Source: Symsagittifera roscoffensis (taxonomy: Eukaryota > Xenacoelomorpha > Acoela > Convolutidae). From it: a stretch of DNA of 64,000 nt. Where the stretch lies: NCBI RefSeq assembly GCF_963678635.1, contig NC_087071.1, forward strand, positions 434,001-498,000. Direction: 5' to 3'. Position 1 is the stretch's first letter. Each line of letters opens with the position of its first letter. Shown here piece by piece: positions 36,398 to 45,000 of this stretch. The notes beneath the pieces were generated by a model. That model saw only the letters and a list, made by a program, of their open reading frames with translations. It did no database searches and had not been told where the DNA came from. Made by a program: the position numbers and the translations under genes.

Positions 36398-39007
36398 CTA
36401 AAAAAAATGATTATTTTGAGACTGAAAAGCGGTGGTATGGGGTTGTTCAATAATTTGTTCATAAGTATTATCATCTTGTGACTGGTGTGTCATTATATGT
36501 TGAATGGGACTTTGTGATGTGGTGAGTCGAAAATTTGGATTATGTGTGATGGCTAAGTTTCGAAAATTTCGTGAGACTAGGGATAGTGGATGGTTATTTG
36601 GTAGGGCTGGTAATTGTGGTGCCGTTGGCGTTATGTCTACATTGTTATGTTCTTCGTCGTATGTATTTTGTCGTGTTGTTATTTTTGTGTTATATTCTTT
36701 TATTTGTGCGTCTAAAAGAATTTTGTTTATAGATGTAGAAAAGATTCCAAAAAATCCTGCAAATAGTATGCGTGCTACACTTGCTTGTCTGTTTACTTGT
36801 GTGTGTATAGCACATGTGTTGTAGATTCCTTTTAAAAGTGAGAAAAGAAATCCAATAAAGTTAAACATTGCGTATAAAATAGTCAATTTTTCTAAGATGT
36901 AGTAGGGCCATCCTAGAAAATCGAGGATCTCATTTTTGAGTGTAACAAAGCTAAAAATGTTAATTGGTGATATATCTTGGGGACGGTATTTTTCACCGTT
37001 TAGATATATGTAATCTTTAATGTCCTTAAAATATCCGCTATAGTCTTGCGTGTAGATATCGGCAAATCCTGCGGTTTCTGCAAGTTTGCGTAAATTTTGG
37101 TCTATTGATTGTCTTTGTATAGTGTCCATTTGTGTTAATAATTCTTGGAACTGTTGTGTTCTAATGTGATGTTGAATATCTGATTTTGAATAGATTCCTA
37201 TTGATTGTAAGTCTATATTTGGGTTTCGAGCAATAGCGCGAATGCTTTCTGGTGAAAATTTTTTGAGTGATTGCATTAATGTGGGATATGGTGTTAGAAG
37301 ATAATATTTATTTTCATCAGGGTTTAGTTGTACTACATTGTGGCTGTTTTCTGATCCACATGGGACTGCGGTATCCCAGAAATAGGTTCTTCGTGAAAGT
37401 GTATCCACGAAATGTACTTTATTCTTATAAAAGATAGGGATTCTTTTATAACATCGTTTATCTTCAAAAACGTATAGTGGTGATACTTTTTTAGTACAAG
37501 TATAAAACCATAAGATGTTTCCTTCATAGTCTAAAAAATTTGATCTATTTCCAGATAATAAGTATCCTGCATAGGGTATTTTTAATACTGCTAGTGCAAG
37601 TGATTGTAATATTTGTGTTCGTTCTAATTCGCATAATTGGTGTAGTGTTTCTAATTCGGAGAGTGACATTTCTTGAAAAATTCGGCTAATTGTATAATCT
37701 AGTTTCATATCTAAATGAATATCATAGTGGATATTACCGAAATATGTAGTGTTCATTAGTGATAATTCTTGTAAGCGTGTGCTTCTGGTGTCCTGAGGTT
37801 TTAGATGTCCACCAGGTTGTCCGTTGCTTTTTTGAAAATTAACTGGTATATAGGATGTTCCTTCGTTTAAAGGATGACCTGTGGCATATGGGTCGATTTT
37901 TATTTTTCCAGTGGTCATGTCGAATCCTTTTTCGTATTCAACTAATATTTCAGAGTATTGTGTTCTGTGAAGTGGATTCCTGTATTTACATGCAAGTTCT
38001 GTTTCTTGATATATTTGAAAACGTGTCAATTTGTTTTCTATATTGTCTATGTTTCTAAAATTAGAACTTAGTTTTCGTGATGGATGGACTTGTTCATATG
38101 GAATTGATTGTATAAAATATTTTTCGTGAAATTTTATCATACGAGCGTGTATTTTTGCTACTTGAAATGTTGTACATGTATCTTCGGGGAACCAAACAAT
38201 TGTTGCTTGTGTTCTCGTTGTAGGGTCGCAATAACCTTGATCATTTTTACAAGGTAATCGGATTCCTTGATAGATCATTGTATTATCTGATAAATCTCGT
38301 GTTAGTTGTATTTTTTCGAGTTGTATTTTCCAATCGAAAAACATTATTTCTTGGTATCCTTTATTTTTTGTGTCTGCTTTGCAGTTTGATGGGTCATTTA
38401 TACCAATGTGTGGTATCCAATGTTTATCGTGTAGGTCATAGGTTAATCGTCCGTGTGCGCCGTTATACGGGTATTTTTCGTCTAGTTTTATATGTCCTTG
38501 GTGTCTTTCAAGTTGTGATTGATGTACAGAGTCTGAAAAAACTTGAAAATTAACTAATTTTCTTTGGGAGTTTTTATTTTGTGTGATGTTTAGTCTTAGT
38601 AATTCATTTTTACAATCGTCGTGATTGAGATGTAAAAGACGTTCTATATTACTTTGATAGAATGATTCATGGTCAAGTCGGTTTTTGTTTCCATTCGAGA
38701 CTTGTGAACAATGTACTTTCTTTTCGGAAAATGTTGCTGTGAATTTATAACCTGTAACTGTTGTTGCTCGGGCTTTTGAATAGAGTGTTGCTATTACATC
38801 TGTGGTTTCTATAGCTTGTGGTTCTGTTTCACATTGTGATACTTGATTTATTGCATATTTATGTAGTGTTTTTTGTTCATTTTCTTCACAGTCGTAATGT
38901 GTTACTAGTAAATCTTGTGGTCCTGTACGAGGAGAAGGGTTTATGTTTTGATTTGAGATTACTAGAAAAGGGAGTTGGAGAAAAATTAATAATTTTAGAA
39001 TATACAT
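36398..39007 (-). CDS. env: Envelope glycoprotein, chuvirus-like (class III-like) fusion protein
   Basis: An 869-residue protein with a signal peptide (about 1-18, LLIFLQLPFLVIS). It has a long Cys-containing ectodomain with several N-glycosylation sites (NIT, NTT, NRS), a membrane segment at about 700-728 (YAMFNFIGFLFSLL), a second hydrophobic stretch at about 740-760 and a polar tail of about 110 residues. The N-terminal YDC (38-40) with a second Cys at 59, RCYKRIP (about 518-524) and FVDTLSRR (about 532-539) before a Pro-Cys are spaced as in glycoproteins of chuviruses and relatives. Those belong to the gB/G-like class III type. Such genes are known to be captured by insect BEL/Pao elements. 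No internal stop is present. Assignment rests on motif recognition, not a search. It would let particles bud and fuse, if still functional. Confidence 0.65.
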   Translation of the reverse strand: MYILKLLIFLQLPFLVISNQNINPSPRTGPQDLLVTHYDCEENEQKTLHKYAINQVSQCETEPQAIETTDVIATLYSKARATTVTGYKFTATFSEKKVHCSQVSNGNKNRLDHESFYQSNIERLLHLNHDDCKNELLRLNITQNKNSQRKLVNFQVFSDSVHQSQLERHQGHIKLDEKYPYNGAHGRLTYDLHDKHWIPHIGINDPSNCKADTKNKGYQEIMFFDWKIQLEKIQLTRDLSDNTMIYQGIRLPCKNDQGYCDPTTRTQATIVWFPEDTCTTFQVAKIHARMIKFHEKYFIQSIPYEQVHPSRKLSSNFRNIDNIENKLTRFQIYQETELACKYRNPLHRTQYSEILVEYEKGFDMTTGKIKIDPYATGHPLNEGTSYIPVNFQKSNGQPGGHLKPQDTRSTRLQELSLMNTTYFGNIHYDIHLDMKLDYTISRIFQEMSLSELETLHQLCELERTQILQSLALAVLKIPYAGYLLSGNRSNFLDYEGNILWFYTCTKKVSPLYVFEDKRCYKRIPIFYKNKVHFVDTLSRRTYFWDTAVPCGSENSHNVVQLNPDENKYYLLTPYPTLMQSLKKFSPESIRAIARNPNIDLQSIGIYSKSDIQHHIRTQQFQELLTQMDTIQRQSIDQNLRKLAETAGFADIYTQDYSGYFKDIKDYIYLNGEKYRPQDISPINIFSFVTLKNEILDFLGWPYYILEKLTILYAMFNFIGFLFSLLKGIYNTCAIHTQVNRQASVARILFAGFFGIFSTSINKILLDAQIKEYNTKITTRQNTYDEEHNNVDITPTAPQLPALPNNHPLSLVSRNFRNLAITHNPNFRLTTSQSPIQHIMTHQSQDDNTYEQIIEQPHTTAFQSQNNHFF

Positions 39008-39237
39008 GTGTATAATAATCCTGAGTATGGATTATAAAATGTAATGTAGCCAATTGTGTTTTTGGTATATCTGTCGTATTTGTATATTACTTCAGTAGTT
39101 ATAAACGGTGGTGGTAGTGATTGAGCTGTTATGTTAGGTGGATTTAATGGGTAGGGATGTTGGGTAATATTATTTAACTTAACTGTGATTTCAAACTTAA
39201 TTGTAAACTGTTTTGTTGGAGTATTTGAATATTGTGA
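38995..39237 (-). CDS. Small ATG-less frame bridging accessory ORF and envelope (80 codons)
   Basis: Open between a TGA before 39237 and a TAA at 38995. It overlaps the end of the 317-codon frame (in the -1 relation) and the first bases of the envelope gene. It reads KFEITVKLNNITQHPYPLNP, then PPPFITTEVIYKYDRY and ends FYNPYSGLLYTCIF. It may be the C-terminal part of the upstream protein reached by -1 frameshift or after a mutation, or merely chance. Pro-rich composition continues from the upstream ORF. Confidence 0.35.
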   Translation of the reverse strand, partial: SQYSNTPTKQFTIKFEITVKLNNITQHPYPLNPPNITAQSLPPPFITTEVIYKYDRYTKNTIGYITFYNPYSGLLYTCIF

Positions 39238-40127
39238 TCACGGATATCGTTGTGAATATCTTGGCGATATTGTAATCTATTAAGTGCCCAGTTATGAAGG
39301 CGGTTACTTTCTTGATGTTGTCCAAATAGTGGTGGAGGTGCTGTGAATGTATTCCAATCTAGTCTTAAAGGAATATTTATTGATGATTGTTCTCGATATC
39401 TGGCGTCGAGATTATTTGGAAAGTTTAAGTTAAAGGGTGGTGGTGAAAACTGGCTTATTGATGGTGTTGATGGTAGTGATAATGTTTCTGGTAGTGATGA
39501 GGATGTTGTTGTATCCGTAGAAATATCTATGGGGTCATTGACTAAATTTGGTTCACCTTGTGTAAATGAATGTGTAGTCCAATATGGTAGTCGCGATGCC
39601 TGGTTTGGGGGGTTAAAGGGATTTTCACGTATTTGCTCAGATGTTGGTGTTGAACCTAAGTAATCTGATGGTAGGCTTGAGGTGCTACGTTGTGAAAGAA
39701 GCGTAGGGGTTTCTGGTAATATACCAATGGGGTTTTCTGGAGTGTTTTGTGATGGGGATTGAGGTATATCAAAATGAACTCGGGGAGTTTGAAGATTTCT
39801 GTTTCGTCGAGGATGTATAATTTGTCTATTTATTTCGACTGTATTTTGGCTTTGACTAGAATTTCTTATTCTACTTAGTTCTTGTGGTAGTGTTGGGTAT
39901 AGGTTATATGTTGGTTCGCTTAAAGGTGCTTGTCGTTGGACTGGTTCTAGTGATTCTGATAAACGAGTATGTCGTTCTTCAAAAGTGTATGGATTGTCTT
40001 GAAAAGAAATTCGTGTAGACGTTTGAGGATTTTGAGTAGTTGAAGGTGGTGTTTGGTTATCTTGGGATGATGTCGGTGAAGACTGATGCTGTGACTGTTG
40101 GGTAGCAATTTTTGATGGTTTTTTGAA
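39174..40127 (-). CDS. Pro/Ser/Gln-rich accessory frame with no ATG (317 codons)
   Basis: On the minus strand 317 codons are open from just after a double TAA (40133-40128) to TAA at 39174, and none is Met. This is far longer than chance would allow. Composition is strongly biased to Pro, Ser, Thr, Gln and Asn, with a more ordered C-terminal part (FTAPPPLFGQHQESNRLHNW, then LNRLQYRQDIHNDIRDHNI) that looks helical. It starts directly after the small hydrophobic ORF (stop 40138-40136). A missing ATG suggests expression by splicing from an upstream ATG exon, a non-AUG start, or loss of the start codon. No family is recognised; a phosphoprotein-like or gag-accessory role is only speculation. Confidence 0.65.
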   Translation of the reverse strand, partial: FKKPSKIATQQSQHQSSPTSSQDNQTPPSTTQNPQTSTRISFQDNPYTFEERHTRLSESLEPVQRQAPLSEPTYNLYPTLPQELSRIRNSSQSQNTVEINRQIIHPRRNRNLQTPRVHFDIPQSPSQNTPENPIGILPETPTLLSQRSTSSLPSDYLGSTPTSEQIRENPFNPPNQASRLPYWTTHSFTQGEPNLVNDPIDISTDTTTSSSLPETLSLPSTPSISQFSPPPFNLNFPNNLDARYREQSSINIPLRLDWNTFTAPPPLFGQHQESNRLHNWALNRLQYRQDIHNDIRDHNIQILQQNSLQLSLKSQLS

Positions 40128-40135
40128 TTATTACT

Positions 40136-40324
40136 TTAGTGAGAAATTTTGTGTTTATTATAATATTCTTCCAAAAAAAGAATTAGAAGGACTGTTGCTA
40201 GGGCAAATGTGAGGATTGCTTTCTTTATACATTTACAGATGGTCAAAATGAGGGATGATAAAAATGTTATGAAAATTACAAACAATAAAAAAATATCGGT
40301 TCTACTGAAAATTGTTCGTATCAT
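40136..40324 (-). CDS. Small hydrophobic protein 2, 62 residues, two membrane segments
   Basis: Two hydrophobic segments (IFLLFVIFITFLSSLILTIC and AILTFALATVLLILFL) are joined by a short basic turn (KCIKK). This is the hairpin plan of viroporins and small hydrophobic viral proteins. Its ATG overlaps the stop of the preceding ORF in ATGA, a classic termination-reinitiation arrangement. No family assignment is possible at this length, and hydrophobic frames can arise by chance in AT-rich DNA. The ATGA junction and intact length argue for a real gene. Confidence 0.5.
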   Translation of the reverse strand: MIRTIFSRTDIFLLFVIFITFLSSLILTICKCIKKAILTFALATVLLILFLEEYYNKHKISH

Positions 40325-40551
40325 TTAGACAAGTTGTTAAAATCGTACCTGTGGATATATTCAAGGGTTTTGGAAAGTTGGAGAAATAGTTCGAGAATAG
40401 TGTAGAAAATTAAAAAAATGTTACAAAAAATGATTAGGATTATTAGAAAAGATTCAAGTATATCAAAAAGAAATATTATAAAGGCTTCAAGTATTGAAAA
40501 AAAATGTTTAAAATTTATAAGTATTTGAGCAACTGTTTGAGAGAAGAGCAT
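40321..40551 (-). CDS. Small hydrophobic protein 1, 76 residues
   Basis: Residues about 9-60 are almost wholly hydrophobic (FIIFLFDILESFLIILIIFC, then NIFLIFYTILELFLQL), giving two or three membrane passes, followed by a polar tail (KTLEYIHRYDFNNLSK). Its ATG abuts the stop of a short upstream frame (TAA directly followed by ATG), and its TGA overlaps the next ATG as ATGA. Placement between pol and env suggests a membrane accessory protein such as a viroporin. This is inference from topology only. Confidence 0.5.
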   Translation of the reverse strand: MLFSQTVAQILINFKHFFSILEAFIIFLFDILESFLIILIIFCNIFLIFYTILELFLQLSKTLEYIHRYDFNNLSK

Positions 40552-40704
40552 TTAAGAAATGATCTCTTGGTCGAATATTTTTTGCTGTTTGAGGCGATTT
40601 TCTAGTGTGGTCGAATTATTTATTAGTTTTTTGACAAGTGGGTTGAGTTTTGTAAAAAATTGTTGGGGGCAATTTTCATGGTGACTGGGAGGTCGTCTTT
40701 TTCT
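40552..40704 (-). CDS. Short ATG-less frame abutting hydrophobic protein 1 (50 codons)
   Basis: Open after a TAA, beginning with basic residues (RKRRPPSHHE) and ending in a helix-like stretch (LVKKLINNSTTLENRLKQQK). Its TAA is immediately followed by the ATG of hydrophobic protein 1. It could be the last exon of a spliced product or chance; confidence is low on its own. Confidence 0.3.
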   Translation of the reverse strand, partial: RKRRPPSHHENCPQQFFTKLNPLVKKLINNSTTLENRLKQQKIFDQEIIS

Positions 40705-41151
40705 TTATTTTTGTTTGTCAAATGATCCGGGGTATGGTGAGATTTTTATACTTTAGGCTAATTAAAATCTTCATTTTGTTACTCTTTAGGCTAAGTTAAC
40801 AAATTTGCTTTGGGGGTATTCGTGGTCTGAGTTGGGGAAATATTGTTGATCTTTGGGTTATTAGATAAGGGAGGGGTACGGTATTATGGTGATATTTATT
40901 TTAGTTGTCAAGTTGGAGTGGTTTGCTTATTTTTGACCTGGAGGTCGTAAAGTTATAGTTATAGATGTGCCTGGAGTTCTATATGATTCGTCTAATTGGT
41001 CTTAGTTTGAGTTAGAGAAAGTGAGGGATTGGATGAATCCTATTGGTCTATTTTGAACTAGAATTATTACGTTCTTGTCAGCATGTTATTTTGAAAAATG
41101 TAAATAAAAAATGTTTCAAAGGTTTCAAGATAGTGAAGTATAATGTTAAAA
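40705..41151 (-). other. Spacer between pol and the accessory genes
   Basis: About 450 bases without a convincing frame. A splice acceptor for subgenomic accessory or env RNA is expected here, but I cannot single one out. Confidence 0.4.
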
Positions 41152-42033
41152 TTACTTTTGAAATTCCACTTTCTTTAAAATTTTAGATTGGGGGATGAAT
41201 ATTTTATAGTTTTTACGTGGTTGATTTCGGAGTCTTGTTGTTTTTCGATTTTCCGATTTGTCGATTTGTTCTTGGGGTATTATTTGTTCGGTCATTTTTC
41301 TATTTTTTCTTTGTTTTGGTGATTCTTTATGGTTTTGTGTATTGATTTTGGTGGCGATTGGTTTTGTGTTTTGATTTTCGGTGGGGTTATCATTTTGTTC
41401 TGTGTTTTTCAGATGTGGTTCATTTTGAATGATTTTTAATCCTGTGAAAGAATATAGTTGAGTTAATTCGCGGAGTGCGTATTCTTTTGGGTAATAAGGT
41501 AATAGGTTGTTTCGATGTTGAACGATTTCTTTTTTGTTTGAGTCGGTTATTTTATATGTGACATCAGTGGGTTTTGCAATTATTTGGTATGGTCCTTTTC
41601 GAAGGGGTTGTAATTTTTTAGAAATTCCTTTTTGAGTATTAAAATTAGGTATTAAAACAAATGTTCCAATTTTTAATTCGGAGGCTGGTGTAAAACGTGA
41701 ATTGATTTGTTCATTAATGTTTTGTCTTTGTAATAACTTTTTTGTTATTTTTTGATAAATTTCATTGTGTTTTTTATCTCTATTTAGAATCCATTCGGTG
41801 TGTGTACCGGAGGCTAGTTTAAGAATTTGTGGGTGATGAAAATGATCTTCATCGTGTGTATGTAAAGGTAGGTTATAACAAATTGAGTCTTTATTTGGTT
41901 GACAATAACCTTGTGCGTTTTTATGAGAATTTGCTGTAAACATTATTGGTTTGCGTGGCTTTTGGTTAAAAACCATTTCATATGGTGACATTCCTAAAGT
42001 TGTCGTTATTTGTGAATTATATGCTAAGGGAAA
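41152..42033 (-). pseudogene. pol: C-terminal part of integrase beyond an in-frame TAA (293 codons)
   Basis: In frame with the long Gag-Pol ORF and open for 293 codons after TAA. It begins FPLAYNSQ..., typical of the integrase region that follows the catalytic Glu, then has SPYEMVF. Further on it has the GPY/F module (LRKGPYQIIAKP, about 41580-41610), which in Ty3/Gypsy integrases binds DNA and helps assembly. The tail is Asn/Lys-rich. A first ATG at 41991 could in principle allow separate translation. The simplest reading is a nonsense mutation in this copy. Stop readthrough is the alternative. Confidence 0.8.
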
Positions 42034-42036
42034 TTA
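42034..42036 (-). other. In-frame TAA interrupting integrase
   Basis: The frame before and after is the same and matches integrase continuously. Context on the coding strand is GATGTAAAATAATTTCCC. There is no CAR-YYA type readthrough context, so a nonsense mutation is more likely. Confidence 0.85.
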
Positions 42037-45000
42037 TTTTACATCTGCTGACCATTCGGTATATTTGGTATCATTTCCGTTGATGATACATCTAAGATAT
42101 TCTTGTAATGAACGGTTCATACCTTCGACTAAGCCGTTTGTCCAAGGTGCATGAGATGTACGTGGTTTGTGTTTAATGTTATATAAATGACATAGTGTGA
42201 TAATTTCATTATTTATGAATTCTGTACCGTTGTCTGTAACTAAAATTTCTGGTAATCCGAATTTTGCTATCCAGTGTTCATAGAGTGTTGTGTAAGCGTA
42301 ATAAGCGTTACAATGTGGTACTGGGTTAAGTGCTACATAATGTGTAAATGCGTCAACAATTACCATAATGTAGGAGTTTCCTTCTGATGAGGGTGAAATT
42401 GGTCCTTTGGTATCAAATGAGATACGATGGTTAAAGTACAAACTTTGTCCTTTAAAATCTTGTTTTTGTGCTATTTGTTTTTGATTTGGGTAAGGTTTAT
42501 TTAGTTGACATACTATACAGTCATTGCATAGTACTTTTATCCAAATTGGTGCATTTGGGAAGTAAAAATTTTGTATAAAATTTGAATATGTTTTTTCTGA
42601 TCCAGAGTGTCCTTTAATATTTTGTGTATGTGAAATATTAAAAGCTATAAGAATCATACTTAAAGGGAGACATGGAACTGTAGATTCATTCAGGTTATAC
42701 TCTAAAAGGTCTGTATTTTCGTTAATTGTTGTGTTGTTAAATTTGCGAAAGTATCGGAGGAGTGTTTTGTTTCCTAGAATGGTTGAATCTGCTTTGATAG
42801 GTTTAGTTTTATATTTGTGCCATGATTTCAGTTGTCTAATTATCGGGTCAAGATTTTGATATTGTTTCAGTGTTGAAATTGTAATCGTTTCTGTTGGAGG
42901 GAGAAAAATGTTTTCAATTTCGAATTTAGATAAGGGTATTGTATCAAGTGGGTCGTGAAGGTCAAAAACTTGATTTATTGTGTATTTTGAATCATTTGTT
43001 TGTGACCCTGATAAATTTATTTTATCAGTTAAATCTTCTTTTTCAATTAGTGGAAAATGGTCTTTTTTAGGCGGGTGTTGTTTTGTTCGTTTTTGTTGGG
43101 TGTTATTTTTTATCCATTGAGAATATGGGATTGGTTTGAAAGTTGATGTTCCAAGTAAATCAACTTCATAATGATTATTTTGACAATCTAAATAAAGTGG
43201 GAAATGTTGTAAACTATTTATTTGTGATTGTTCAATATCAGTTTTTACTGCATATTTGCATTCCAATCGGGGTGATGTTTCGTTTTCTGCAAGGTAGAAT
43301 TTTATGTTTTTGGGTATTTCAACTGTTGTTTTTCGTGTAAGTAATTCAGGTGGTGTATTTCGACTTAAGGTGTCTGGTAATGCAAGATTTTTTCCTGCAG
43401 TCCAAACTATATGTAAGTTTGGAAATTTCATTAGAATTAGTTGAAATCTGTAAACTCGGTGGTTTGGGTTAGATTTTTGTGTAAAGAGAAAGATGATTGG
43501 TTTATGGTCTGTGAATAGAACTGTTGGATGTTTTGATCCAAGTATCAGAAATTCATATTCTGTCAGTGTATATATTATGGCTGTACATTCTCTCATTAGA
43601 GTTGAGAGACGTAGCTCTGCTTGAGTGAATAATCGAGAATTTGCTGATATGAGGTTCATTTTATTTGTACCATTATGTGATTGTAATAGTGCTGCACCGA
43701 TGCCAAAGTTCGAAGCATCGCACATTGCATAAAATGGTTGATTTGAATCTGGAATTGTGTTTGAAATTTGTTCAGTTAAAAGTTTCTTTATTTCTTCAAA
43801 TCGTGTTTGATGTTCTATGTTCCATTCAAAGTTATTTTGTTGTCTAAGGATGTTATAAAATGGTCGTAGATATAATTGCATTTTATAAACATATTTACTT
43901 AAAAAGTTTAACATTCCAAGAAATTCTTGGATTTTCTTTTTATTTGTTGGTGGTTGAAGTTTTTGAATAGCGTCAATGCGTGATTTCAATGGAGTGATTG
44001 TTTTTCTTTCTATATTATGTCCTAAGAATTTAACTCTTGTCAAAAAGAAGTGTGATTTATCGGGGGCGGCCTTCAGATTTTCGTTCTGAAGTATTTGGTG
44101 ATATTTTTCTAAAACATTGAACATCTCGTCTTTTGTTTGTGATTGCATAAAAACATCGTCTAAATAGGTGATTGCGTTTTTCTTGAGTATTAGTGGTCTA
44201 AAAATTTTGCTCATAAAAGCTGAAAATGCTGCTGGTCCTATGGATATTCCATAGAATAAGCGGTTGAATTCATATTGTTGGTTTCCGATAACAAATTGTG
44301 TTAAACGTCGTGATTGTTCATCTAGTGGCATTTGATTGTATGCACTATTCATATCGGCGGTTGTAAAGTATTTGCCGTTTATTTTTGTTAAAATAACTTG
44401 TATTGGTTCAATGGGCCAATTACATTTTGATTCATCTATAAGTGAATTGAGGTATCTAGCATCGAGAACGATTTTTAATGATTCTCCTTTAGCTAGAATG
44501 ATAACGGGGTTGATAAATGTGTTGCCTTTTGGTTGTTCTTCTTTATTAACTGGTGATATAATGTTGTATTGTTCTAAAATATCGAGTAATCTGTTCACTT
44601 TATCATGTAAGTGAATTGGTACTTTACTTGCTCTCTGTTTTTTGAAAACTGCGTCTGGTTTTAACGGGAGATGTAGTGATGAACTGATTTTTCCAACATC
44701 GAATTTTGATGTTGCATAGACTGATGAATATTCAATTAGCTGTTTGGCTAACTTTTCGAATTCGTCTTGTGTTATTTGTGAATGTTGGAAATTAAACATT
44801 GTTAAAAATTTCTGTTGGTCCTCCGTGTAGTTACTTATGTTGAATGTAGGTTTGAAATATGGAGTTTTTGTGAAATAATCCGTATTTCTGTTTTCGTTAC
44901 TTATTATATTATTTATAGATAATTCTTCATTAAGAATTGTAGATTGGCAAATATCTAGTAATTGGAGTATATTATTTACGCGATAGGCTTTTTCGTGTAT

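Noticed and set aside
39343-39663. 106-residue plus-strand ORF
   Set aside because: It is the shadow of the ATG-less 317-codon minus-strand frame.
40110-40135. AAAAAAC slippery heptamer near the start of the 317-codon frame
   Set aside because: It lies after the stops of the upstream ORF, so no ribosome in that frame would reach it.
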